DNA of 64,000 bases from Eubacterium sp. 1001713B170207_170306_E7. GTDB lineage: Bacteria; Bacillota; Clostridia; Eubacteriales; Eubacteriaceae. Shown piece by piece: positions 17,101 through 24,286 of this stretch. Location of the stretch: NCBI RefSeq assembly GCF_015547515.1, contig NZ_JADMVE010000002.1, positions 186,001-250,000 on the forward strand, written 5' to 3'. The position numbers were made by a program, and so were the translations under genes. The stretch's first letter is position 1. The number at the start of each line of letters is the position of its first letter. The notes beneath the pieces were generated by a model. It did not search any database. It was not told the origin of the DNA and worked only from the letters and a program-made list of their open reading frames with translations.

Positions 17101-20082
17101 GCCGGATATACTGGCGATACAAACACCTATCCGGTGAGTTTATTGCCGAACGAACAGGGCGACAGCCTTATAATCACAGTCAATGGCCTGGATAATCAGA
17201 CCGTAGTGAATACGGCCAATGAAGATACAAAATATACGGTTGAAGCCTATTATCAGCAGCTTGACGGTACCTACAAAGATACCCCGGACATCGTAATTGA
17301 CACGCTTGCCGGGACCACGGGTGAGCAGGCGGTGATTGATCCGGAAGATGCCGCAGTTAAGCCGGCAGAAGCGCAGTTTGTTTATGACGAGGGTTATGCT
17401 GGAAATGTATTGAGCGCCGTGATTAATGGTAATGGCAGCACTGTGCTGAAGGTTTACTACAAGCTGGTCGATAATCTCAGCTATACGGTTGAACACTATC
17501 GGCTGGATATAAATCCCTCGGGAGAAGACAGGGAAGCGGATGATACAAGCAGGGTTGATAATGTCCGCTATGGCACAACGGTCAATGATGTCGCGGATAG
17601 CTCCGCATTGACCGCTTTGGGCCTGCAGCGTGTATCGGAGGAAAATCTGCCCTCTACGATTACGGACAATTCCACCGTTATTAAAATTTATTATGACCGA
17701 CCGGCTTTTTCTTTTGAAAAACAGGTCGATCAAGAGCAGATAAAACCAGGTGAAAGCCTTACCTATCGTATCGAAGTGAAGAATCTGAGTTATGTTGACG
17801 CAGAGGGTATCACAATTGAGGATGTTTTACCCGTCGCATTGACGCCTGTACAGGCCGAGAATGCTGTGATTGCGGGTCAGAAGATAAGCTGGACGGGACA
17901 AAGTCTTGCAGCGAATGAGAGTAAAACCTATGTGATCACTGCGAAGGTTGCGGAAGGTACCGCGAACGGTACGGTATTGAAAAATACAGCATTATTAAGG
18001 GAAGATTCAAATGATCCGGAAAAAGAATATCCGAGCAATGAGGTTAGTACCGAGGTCGTTACGCCAGATAGCGGAAAGGTGAATATAACATTCTTGCAGG
18101 GAGAACACGGCAGTATTGACAGTTATGGCAACATAACCTTTACCGTTGAGAAAAACAGCGCTTTTCCATCGATTCCAAGCGTCACTCCGCAGGGCGGCTG
18201 GAAATTTACGGGCTGGCTGGATCAGGAGACTAATTATCTGATTACAGATAACACTAGTTTTCCACCCACGGCCGTTAAGGATAAAACCTATGTTGCTCAA
18301 TATGAGTCGCAACGGTACACGGTTACCTTTAATAGCGGAGCGCAGGGAACCTTAGACAGCGGAGGAAAAGAGATCAACCATGTTGATTTAAGCTATGGAA
18401 AGGCTTTTCCGGCGGCTCCAGAGCTTGAGGTAAACGACGGTTTTGCCTTTACAGGCTGGTTGGATGATACCAACGGAAGCCAGGGCAGCGTCATTTCTGC
18501 GGATCAGCTGCCCGAAACCGTTACGGAGAACAAGCATTACACAGCGCAATATGTACCGGTGGCCCAGAAGAATTATATGCTGACAGTCCACTATGTATAT
18601 GAAGATGGAACGATCGCAGCAGCTGACGTAACTCAGACATTGAAGCAGAACCAGGGATACTCAGTAGCCTCACCGGTGATTGATGGCTTTACGCCAAACA
18701 TGGATGTGGTTTCTGGCACAATGGGGACAGCAGACATTGAGATAACGATTATTTATACGGCGGTTCCGGCAGAAACCTATACTGTTGCCTTTAACCGCGG
18801 TGAGCATGGAGCGTTCACGGACAATAGTGCTCCAACAATTGACAATACTGGGCTGAAGAAAGGAGATACCTTCCCGGCAGCCCCTGCTATAACACCGGAA
18901 GCGAACTACACCTTTGATGGATGGGTGCTGGAGGGAAGCGATGGCACTGTCCTGAAAGACAATGAACTGCCCGAAATAGTAACCGAAAATGCAGTGTATA
19001 CGGCAGTTTACACACCTGTACAACCTGTGCCGCCGGTAGAAGAGACCCATACGGTGATCTTCCTGCCAGGTAATAATGGGCAGTTTAGCGAAAAGCCTGA
19101 GGAGACAAGTAAAACCTTTGAAGGGCTGAAGAAGGATGCGCTGTTCCCAGCAGCGCCGGGTATTGACAGCAATGAAGGCTACATCTTTACAGGATGGACA
19201 ACCCCGGAAAATCCAGACGTTGTGATTCCGACTGAAGATTTGCCTAAAACGGTGACAGGCAATGCGACCTATATCGCGCATTATGAACCGGTACATACGG
19301 TAACCTTTATGCGTGGAGATCACGGAAGCATTGACGGTATATTGGAGGATCAGCAGATTATTACGGATATTCTCCACGGTTCTGCTTTCCCGGCTGATCA
19401 GGTTCCGGGTATAACCCCGGAAACAGGTTATGAGTTTATAGGATGGGCGCCAGGTTTTCCTGATACTGTAACTGGAAATTTAGTTTTTGTAGCACAATAC
19501 CAGCCGGTCAGCGTACCACCAGTTCCAACACCGACACCGTCTCCGTCTCCAACCCCAGTGGCACCCGTGAATCCGGCAACACCGGGAACACCAGGAGATG
19601 GCACAGCAACACCAGCGGTACCAGCACCAGGGGCAACAACTACCACTACAACAACGACAGTTACCCCGGTTGTTATTCCGCCGGCAGTGACAAATCTGGT
19701 ACCGCCAGTATTCCAGGATGTGATAAACTATTTTAACCCGAATATAGTATTTGAAAACAATGAAAACACTGAAGAAATTGACAATAATCAAACACCATTG
19801 GCGCAGCGGAATGGAGATATCAAGTGTTGGGTACACTGGTTGATGCTGCTGATCACAATTATTTATGTGGTCTACGCCGTGGTACGAATCATCTTCAGAA
19901 AACGAAAAAATGCAGCATTAGAGAGTGAACTGGACGACATGAAGGAAAGCTTTGAAGAGACTTTCAATGTAAACTATGATCTTTTCAGAGACCGTCAGAG
20001 GGAAGAAAAGAACATGAGACCGAAAGAGATCTTGGAAGTCCTGCTGGCTGAAAAAGCGGCGAAAGGAGACAAAAATGAATAA
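14197..20082 (+). CDS. giant multi-domain adhesin with cytoplasmic tail
   Basis: A 1,961-residue surface protein. Order: signal peptide (cleavage near VRA-EG); a ~480-residue N-terminal domain; an SdrD-type B domain (ISGFVFKDSNRDGKY); two SpaA/Cna-B domains (LVLTKINTDTGSPVEDM and SLTLTKTDGVQQPLEGA, each ending in a KE-x-x-AP strand); MucBP-like modules; a DUF11-like domain (PGESLTYRIEVKNLS); at least five InlB-type repeats (TFxxGxHGxxD to FTGW); a Pro/Thr stalk; IDNNQTPLA; one membrane helix; and a 56-residue charged, helical tail inside the cell. Such a tail is unusual for this class. ATG 14197 follows GGAGGAGGGA by 6 nt. Overlaps the next gene by 8 nt. Confidence 0.9.
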   Translation: MAVKKIYSWLLYSMSLLLVLLAVMFFPHAVRAEGSINLTENGGYRPYTEWSAEKTSNMERKQIIKVYANSGETLYFGSSVTEAPENSDVVIWTPSGSQLTYDNNKQNKTGYIENRTMEKTGPAQLKGESGYKAQSYTVEETGVYEFEFHSQNEEGSNPVLKKTDEAWNQNNGLSVAAWDITVVNTQNQIVTGRVYADYLTMNMGLNKSGTEILNAKVYVLTHDGYLYQTDFNGMNPYGFVFFGNNRGLYNSEGQSAYYSTTGKDNSMETLTDNLSYNNPKKGDDELCKTFKIFFNKPAEDLPESIVPSQKVPVEPEANSLKFIYDKNYSENEGVVGKGGDFLFTLPQLGEGQSYGSFQIEIQCDPNDDNNVVYLSQPGVAGENKLHWDGKDTKGQVVKQGKYTARLIGKGGEYHFMFMDVETNEKGVINQLMNPLSGQEGTVYNVYYDNSKVKSKAGTALADGKKYLKEACDSSQGAFKYNNQSNGDYSFIDSWTYSKGNETPLTFSLDESKVETAQISGFVFKDSNRDGKYEPLDQDGAFSQVKVSVKDQEGNVKWSGKTDATGMFRTGQLPKGEYTVEVINPGNGYFTSTKNENQKAVITVKDGKGQDAAIKSVGYALPKADLVLTKINTDTGSPVEDMKAASFTLTDNQDKNSRFIAEKGSDGSVTFKDIPYSQQGYTLKEETAPDGYEAAGQTWKVTIDQNAQDLSKITFKVEGLEDNKIGNTPALVSYKVIVHKMNDQGDYTDAEGFIREETQQGKTGIGAEVNAQDYLTEADIQDGYVLDEEKIKAENNSAEEITKIVKTINSDGTTTFDIYLLKQFTVIFNQGEHGKLDGQNSNGEVAATVTAGTEWSKVSVPAILPDAGYQVASPEWKDKDSQSVFPEKITGNLLYTAQYQIDPSLTGSLTLTKTDGVQQPLEGAAFGLFEAEDAQEPVAQAASNAQGQVRFEAIQYRPQGYWLKEISAPAGYTGDTNTYPVSLLPNEQGDSLIITVNGLDNQTVVNTANEDTKYTVEAYYQQLDGTYKDTPDIVIDTLAGTTGEQAVIDPEDAAVKPAEAQFVYDEGYAGNVLSAVINGNGSTVLKVYYKLVDNLSYTVEHYRLDINPSGEDREADDTSRVDNVRYGTTVNDVADSSALTALGLQRVSEENLPSTITDNSTVIKIYYDRPAFSFEKQVDQEQIKPGESLTYRIEVKNLSYVDAEGITIEDVLPVALTPVQAENAVIAGQKISWTGQSLAANESKTYVITAKVAEGTANGTVLKNTALLREDSNDPEKEYPSNEVSTEVVTPDSGKVNITFLQGEHGSIDSYGNITFTVEKNSAFPSIPSVTPQGGWKFTGWLDQETNYLITDNTSFPPTAVKDKTYVAQYESQRYTVTFNSGAQGTLDSGGKEINHVDLSYGKAFPAAPELEVNDGFAFTGWLDDTNGSQGSVISADQLPETVTENKHYTAQYVPVAQKNYMLTVHYVYEDGTIAAADVTQTLKQNQGYSVASPVIDGFTPNMDVVSGTMGTADIEITIIYTAVPAETYTVAFNRGEHGAFTDNSAPTIDNTGLKKGDTFPAAPAITPEANYTFDGWVLEGSDGTVLKDNELPEIVTENAVYTAVYTPVQPVPPVEETHTVIFLPGNNGQFSEKPEETSKTFEGLKKDALFPAAPGIDSNEGYIFTGWTTPENPDVVIPTEDLPKTVTGNATYIAHYEPVHTVTFMRGDHGSIDGILEDQQIITDILHGSAFPADQVPGITPETGYEFIGWAPGFPDTVTGNLVFVAQYQPVSVPPVPTPTPSPSPTPVAPVNPATPGTPGDGTATPAVPAPGATTTTTTTTVTPVVIPPAVTNLVPPVFQDVINYFNPNIVFENNENTEEIDNNQTPLAQRNGDIKCWVHWLMLLITIIYVVYAVVRIIFRKRKNAALESELDDMKESFEETFNVNYDLFRDRQREEKNMRPKEILEVLLAEKAAKGDKNE

Positions 20083-20353
20083 GGTTGATTACATTCTGGA
20101 TGTCATCATGGCCTTGGTCATGATCCTTCTATGGGTGTTCTTCGCATTTTGCCGGACCTATCAGTTCGATTGGGATTTATTGGTTTTAGTGCTGGCACTA
20201 ATTGCCAGCATCGCCTCTGGAGTGATCTGGTGGCGTCAAGGAAAGAAGCGTAAAAGCCTGGAAGAAGAAAAGAGTGTATTGGAAAAAACAGTGGAAACGC
20301 TCAGTGATGAAACAGATAATGTGAATGCAGCGGATACAAGCCAGACGTATTAA
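20075..20353 (+). CDS. small membrane protein with coiled-coil tail
   Basis: 92 residues with two membrane helices (about 8-26 and 36-53) and a C-terminal charged coiled-coil-like stretch (RKSLEEEKSVLEKTVETL). The start overlaps the adhesin stop by 8 nt, so the two are translationally coupled. Both carry a cytoplasmic helical tail, so a physical partnership is a reasonable inference. I do not recognise the family; phage-holin-like layout is an alternative reading but context argues against lysis. Confidence 0.7.
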   Translation: MNKVDYILDVIMALVMILLWVFFAFCRTYQFDWDLLVLVLALIASIASGVIWWRQGKKRKSLEEEKSVLEKTVETLSDETDNVNAADTSQTY

Positions 20354-20359
20354 ATAGAG

Positions 20360-20384
20360 AAAAGCCCTGAAATTCAGGGCTTTT
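20360..20384 (+). terminator. rho-independent terminator of the adhesin operon
   Basis: AAAAGCCCTGA, 3-nt loop, TCAGGGCTTTT: an 11-bp perfect stem ending in four T. Confidence 0.85.
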
Positions 20385-20469
20385 CGGCAATCTATTATGA
20401 TCGTATGACCGGTTACGCTACGTGTTACGGGGAAAGTGCACCGCATACTGTGAAAACAAAGCAGAAAGG

Positions 20470-20682
20470 ATGGGGAAGATTATCAGCTCAAATAACCAAA
20501 CCTTTATATTGGACATCAAAAGTACGCGTAATAATACCTGGCAGGGTACCATTTTGTGGGTGCAGACCCAGCAGAAGGTTGCTTTTCGCAGCGCTTTGGA
20601 GGCCATTAGAATACTGGATTCTGCCATGACGAGTCAAGAAGACGCTGAAGAGGAGGAAATAGCGCGGTCATTTTCAGTTTAA
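20470..20682 (+). CDS. small conserved protein, copy 2 (70 residues)
   Basis: Near-duplicate of the protein at 13772: same 70-residue length, 55 identical residues in my alignment, differences clustered in the acidic C-terminal dozen. I place the start at ATG 20470 by homology. The purine run before it touches the ATG directly, so translation may be weak; an in-frame GTG at 20422 would add 16 unrelated residues. The upstream DNA aligns with that of copy 1 (TATGACCG in place of TGTGACCG) but has no proper -10 at the expected distance. It may therefore be poorly expressed or silent. Confidence 0.6.
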   Translation: MGKIISSNNQTFILDIKSTRNNTWQGTILWVQTQQKVAFRSALEAIRILDSAMTSQEDAEEEEIARSFSV

Positions 20683-20701
20683 AACAAAAACCCAAAACAA
20701 T

Positions 20702-20729
20702 AAGGCGCCCTTCTCCGGAAGGGCGCCTT
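20702..20729. terminator. bidirectional terminator between small gene copy 2 and degV
   Basis: Perfect 12-bp stem AAGGCGCCCTTC with GAAGGGCGCCTT around a 4-nt loop. A second hairpin (ACCGG ... CCGGT followed by T on both strands) at about 20741-20769 serves the minus-strand degV gene. Confidence 0.75.
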
Positions 20730-20772
20730 TGCAGTATAAAAAACCGGCGCGCTCTGCACCGGTTTTTTTGTT

Positions 20773-21609
20773 TTAATAAGCCACAATCACGCCGCCGTTA
20801 TCAGCGTAGACGGTGCTCAGGCCGCCGGCTTCAAAGATGACCACATCCTTGAAATTGCATTTTTCCTCGATGGCTTTCTTGAGGTTTTCGGCGGTTTCCT
20901 GGGCATGCACGTGGGCGATGGCCAGAATTTTCTCGCTGGCGTCAGACACCTCGTCGGCAATAATTTCCACCAGGCGCGAAAAGGCCTTTTTCTTGCCGCG
21001 CACCTTTTCCTTAAGGGCAATCTCACCCTCGCCGTTGTCGGTCATGATGGGCACCACCTTCAGCACCTTGCCCAGAAGGGCCATTGTGCTGCTGATACGG
21101 CCGTTTTTAGCCAGGTTGTCCAGCGAGTTGAGGATAAACATGGTGCGCATGCTGGTGATGAAATCCACGAGCTTTGCGACGATTTCGCTGGAGGGCATAT
21201 TGTCCTCCAGAAAGGCCTTCAGCTTCATGAAGATCAGATCCTCTCCCGCGGCAGCGCTTTCGGAGTCCAGCACATGCACCTGGCAGTCCGGATACTTTTC
21301 CTGAGCCATGACAGCGGCCATGACGGCGCTGTTGTAGGAACCGCTGAGCTTGGACGAAATGGTGATAATATAGTTGACGCACTGCGGATCAATGGCGTCC
21401 AGGTATTCCTGCGGGGAGGGACAGGCGGTCGAAACCTTGTTTTTGCTGAGCTTCATTTTGTCCACCAGCAGCATGGTTGACAGGTCATGGTCGACCAGCT
21501 CCTCATCGTCAATTCTGAGTTTAAAAGGGATTCGTACAAGTGGCAGATCTGCTGTGAAAACTTCAGGGTTGAAGTCCAGGCAGCTGTCCACGATAATCTT
21601 ATTTTCCAT
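20773..21609 (-). CDS. DegV family fatty-acid-binding protein
   Basis: A 278-residue DegV-family (FakB-like) protein. Members bind a fatty acid and present it to the kinase FakA for phosphorylation. Seen: VDSCLDFNPEV at the N-terminus, the TACPSPQEYLDAI loop (usual TSQPS/TSAPS position), ITISSKLSGSYNSA, and a C-terminal HAQETAENLKKAIEEK segment. Length is typical. No fakA gene is nearby. It stands alone between terminators. Family call is secure; the lipid bound is unknown. Confidence 0.9.
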   Translation of the reverse strand: MENKIIVDSCLDFNPEVFTADLPLVRIPFKLRIDDEELVDHDLSTMLLVDKMKLSKNKVSTACPSPQEYLDAIDPQCVNYIITISSKLSGSYNSAVMAAVMAQEKYPDCQVHVLDSESAAAGEDLIFMKLKAFLEDNMPSSEIVAKLVDFITSMRTMFILNSLDNLAKNGRISSTMALLGKVLKVVPIMTDNGEGEIALKEKVRGKKKAFSRLVEIIADEVSDASEKILAIAHVHAQETAENLKKAIEEKCNFKDVVIFEAGGLSTVYADNGGVIVAY

Positions 21610-21696
21610 AGTGCTCCTCGAAATGTTTAGTAATCTCTAATGTAATTATATTATCCAAATCTTTATTTTGCAATAAGAAAAAACCGTATCCTAAGC

Positions 21697-22593
21697 TTAT
21701 TTCAGAGATAACGGTTCTTTTTCTTTTCTGAACGCCACTTTCGAGAGAATAACAGCGGCAAAGACCAATCCACAGCCCAGTGCCATGCGCGGCCCAAAGG
21801 GATCATGCAGGAAAATCACAGAGACGATGAGCCCAAAAACGGATTCCAGCGAAATGAGCAGTGACGCGTGGGTGGAGGTGGTGTACTGCTGGGCGATGTT
21901 CTGGATGAGAAAGGCCAGAGCAGTATTAAAGATAACGAGGTAGACGATGCCGCAGGCGCTGGAGGCGGTCACACCCGAAAGGGGCGGCGCGAAAACAAGC
22001 GCTGAAAAAAGCGACAAAATGCCCGCTGTCAGCATCTGAACCACAGTGAAGGACATGACGTCTGTTTCCTTGACAAACAGCCCTAAAAAGACGATCTGGA
22101 AGGAATAGATGACCGCAAAGACAAGGGTCAGCGCATCCCCCAGATTCATACTGAAATCGGGCTTGAGACTGATTACCGCGACGCCGATAAAGGTAAGAAA
22201 AGCCGCGGCCACGTCCAGCGCCCGGGGCCTGGTCCGTGTCATCAGCCAGGACACAAAGGGCACCAGCACCACGTAGGACGGGATCAGGAAGGCCTGGTTG
22301 GAGGCTGTGGTGTGGTCGAGGCCGATGGTCTGGAAGATCATGCCGGCAAACATGAAGCTGCCCACCACCATGCCCATGAGAACGGTGCGTTTGTCGAGCT
22401 GCCGCACGCGCCTTAAAAAAAGGATCAGGAGGATAATTCCTGATCCCAGAAACCGGAAGGTCATGACCCAGAGCGGCGTGATGGTCACCAGCGCTGCCTT
22501 GGACGCGATAAAGCCTACGCCCCAGATCAGCGCGACGAGAATCAGCGCGAGGTCGGCCAGTAAGGCCCTGTTCTTGGTTTGGTTATTTTCCAC
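21697..22593 (-). CDS. EamA/DMT family transporter
   Basis: A 298-residue integral membrane protein of the drug/metabolite transporter superfamily with about ten helices in two EamA halves (ALILVALIWGVGFIASKAAL at the start; SLESVFGLIVSVIFLHDPFG in the second half). Members export amino acids, nucleotide-related compounds or drugs; substrate cannot be read from sequence. It begins 30 nt after the sufB stop on the same strand and may be the last gene of the HAD-sufC-sufB message. Confidence 0.88.
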   Translation of the reverse strand: MENNQTKNRALLADLALILVALIWGVGFIASKAALVTITPLWVMTFRFLGSGIILLILFLRRVRQLDKRTVLMGMVVGSFMFAGMIFQTIGLDHTTASNQAFLIPSYVVLVPFVSWLMTRTRPRALDVAAAFLTFIGVAVISLKPDFSMNLGDALTLVFAVIYSFQIVFLGLFVKETDVMSFTVVQMLTAGILSLFSALVFAPPLSGVTASSACGIVYLVIFNTALAFLIQNIAQQYTTSTHASLLISLESVFGLIVSVIFLHDPFGPRMALGCGLVFAAVILSKVAFRKEKEPLSLK

Positions 22594-22623
22594 GTTTCGC
22601 TTAAAAAGAGCCGGGATGCGCCC

Positions 22624-23559
22624 TTACTTCAGGAAGCCTTCAATAATGTGCTGCTCGGCCTCATGCTCGGTCAGGCCCAGGGTGCGGAGCTTAATGATCT
22701 GATCGCCGGCAATTTTGCCGATGGCGGCTTCGTGGATCAGCTCAGCCTCGAGGTCGTTGGCGGTAATCTCCGGAATGGCGGAAACCACCCCCTCGTCCAT
22801 GATGATGGCGTCACATTCGGAGTGGCCTGCGCAGCGGTTGTTGCCGTTGATCTTGGACAAAAACAGCTGTTTCGAGCGGTCTCTGGCAACGGAGCGGGAG
22901 CTTAAGGTACAGCTGGAGCCCTCGCCGTCCATATCTACCTCGAAGGCGGTTTCGGCGTACTGGTCGCCGTGGGTCATGAGCTTTTCCTTGATAACGAGCT
23001 TGGCGCCTGCCCCCAGCTTGGCGGCGGACTTGCGCTTGGTGGAGTCCACGCCCTTAATCTGGGTGGTGTCCATTTCCATGTAGCTGTCTTCCTCCTGCTC
23101 GATGTAGGTTTCCGGGTTGATAACCCGTTTGCCAGTACCTTCGCCGATACCGAGGTGCTTTTCGATGTAGAGCACTCTGGAGCCTGGCTTCAGGAAAAAA
23201 CGGTGGATGCCGTTATGCTCAGAGCCGTCGCAGCCGTCGGTGGACACGCCGCAGCCGGCCACAATGGTCACGTCCGCGTCCTCGCCGATGTAAAAGTCAT
23301 TATAAACCAGGTCGTGCACGCCGCTGCAGGTAACCAGAGCCGGGATAAAGACCTTGTCGTTCTTAGTGCCGGGCTGCACGATAATGTCGATGCCGGAGCC
23401 GTCCTCCTTGCTCACGATCTGGATATTGTCGGTGGAGTTACGGCCAGCGCACTGGCTGTCCTCACGGATATTAAAAGCGACGCCCTCGGGCTTGCCGTCA
23501 ATATCGGCAACATCCTTCAGCAGTTCTCTTGCCACGTCATTCATTGCTACTTCACTCAT
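22624..23559 (-). CDS. sufB: SufB/SufD-type Fe-S cluster scaffold (minimal Suf system)
   Basis: Scaffold subunit for iron-sulfur cluster assembly, acting with the SufC ATPase. At 311 residues it is much shorter than classical SufB (~470) and keeps mainly the beta-helix core and C-terminal helices (HNGIHRFFLKPGSR, SSRSVARDRSKQLF, GHSECDAIIMDEG, IPEITANDLEAELIHEAAIG). GHSECD and the HEAAIGKI end fit SufB/SufD. It follows sufC with a 1-nt gap and no sufS, sufU or sufD is present. This two-gene form matches the minimal Suf (SMS-type) systems of anaerobes. Several cysteines (CAGR, CSGV, CGVS, CDGS) could hold a cluster. Confidence 0.88.
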   Translation of the reverse strand: MSEVAMNDVARELLKDVADIDGKPEGVAFNIREDSQCAGRNSTDNIQIVSKEDGSGIDIIVQPGTKNDKVFIPALVTCSGVHDLVYNDFYIGEDADVTIVAGCGVSTDGCDGSEHNGIHRFFLKPGSRVLYIEKHLGIGEGTGKRVINPETYIEQEEDSYMEMDTTQIKGVDSTKRKSAAKLGAGAKLVIKEKLMTHGDQYAETAFEVDMDGEGSSCTLSSRSVARDRSKQLFLSKINGNNRCAGHSECDAIIMDEGVVSAIPEITANDLEAELIHEAAIGKIAGDQIIKLRTLGLTEHEAEQHIIEGFLK

Positions 23560-23560
23560 G

Positions 23561-24283
23561 TTAATCCTCCATTCTCGGACAGAAATCCACTTTGTCCGTA
23601 CCGTTTAAAAGTCTTGGTAAAATGTCTTCCCTGGACCCCTGGCTGATGATCTTGCCGTTTGCCAGCACAATGATTTCATCCGCGATGTTCAGGATACGCT
23701 CCTGATGGGAGATAATCATGATGGCGCCGCCCCGCTTTTCATACATTTTCTGAAAAACAGAGATCAGGTTCTTAAAGCTCCAGAGGTCAATGCCGGCTTC
23801 GGGCTCGTCAAAGATGGACAGCTTGGTGCCGCGGGCCAGAATGGTGGCAATTTCAATACGCTTGATCTCGCCGCCGGACAGGCTGTCGTTGAGCTCACGG
23901 TCGATGTAATCTCTGGCGCAGAGGCCCACCTCGGATAAATACTGGCAGGCTTCCACCTGGTTAAGCGGGGAACCGGCCGCCAGCGCGATAAGGTCGTGCA
24001 CGGTGATGCCCTTAAACCGGACCGGCTGCTGGAAAGCAAAGCTGATCCCCAGCTTGGCCCGTTCGGTAATGTCGAGGCCTGTAATATCCTGGCCGTCAAA
24101 CAGAATCTGGCCGTCGGTCGGGGTGAGGATACCGGAGATGATCCGGGCCAGCGTGGATTTCCCCCCGCCGTTGGGGCCGGTAATGACAACAAATTTTCCG
24201 GAGTCAATCTTGAGACTGACATCCTTGAGGATGCCTTTTTTTTCATCCTCTACTTCAAAGCAGATATTTTTTAATTCTAACAT
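23561..24283 (-). CDS. sufC: SufC, Fe-S assembly ABC ATPase
   Basis: 240-residue ABC ATPase that powers the scaffold encoded next to it. Walker A GPNGGGKST, Q-loop FAFQQPVRFKG, signature LSGGEIKRIEIA, Walker B LSIFDEPEAGID, and switch ISHQER are all present. Length is normal. It starts 3 nt after the stop of the HAD gene and 1 nt before sufB, so the three are one transcript. Confidence 0.93.
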   Translation of the reverse strand: MLELKNICFEVEDEKKGILKDVSLKIDSGKFVVITGPNGGGKSTLARIISGILTPTDGQILFDGQDITGLDITERAKLGISFAFQQPVRFKGITVHDLIALAAGSPLNQVEACQYLSEVGLCARDYIDRELNDSLSGGEIKRIEIATILARGTKLSIFDEPEAGIDLWSFKNLISVFQKMYEKRGGAIMIISHQERILNIADEIIVLANGKIISQGSREDILPRLLNGTDKVDFCPRMED

Positions 24284-24286
24284 TTA

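Noticed and set aside
17140-17733. Long open frames on the minus strand inside the adhesin
   Set aside because: They mirror the repeat-rich adhesin and look like random translation; the plus-strand frame has clear domains.
19501-19680. Proline/threonine codon repeats as a CRISPR-like array
   Set aside because: Low-complexity stalk coding for Pro-Thr-Ser; no constant repeat with spacers.
20401-20430. Possible sixth SARP-type promoter before the second 70-residue gene
   Set aside because: TATGACCG matches the first copy's TGTGACCG, but no second half lies 11 bp away and no -10 box lies 10 bp downstream.
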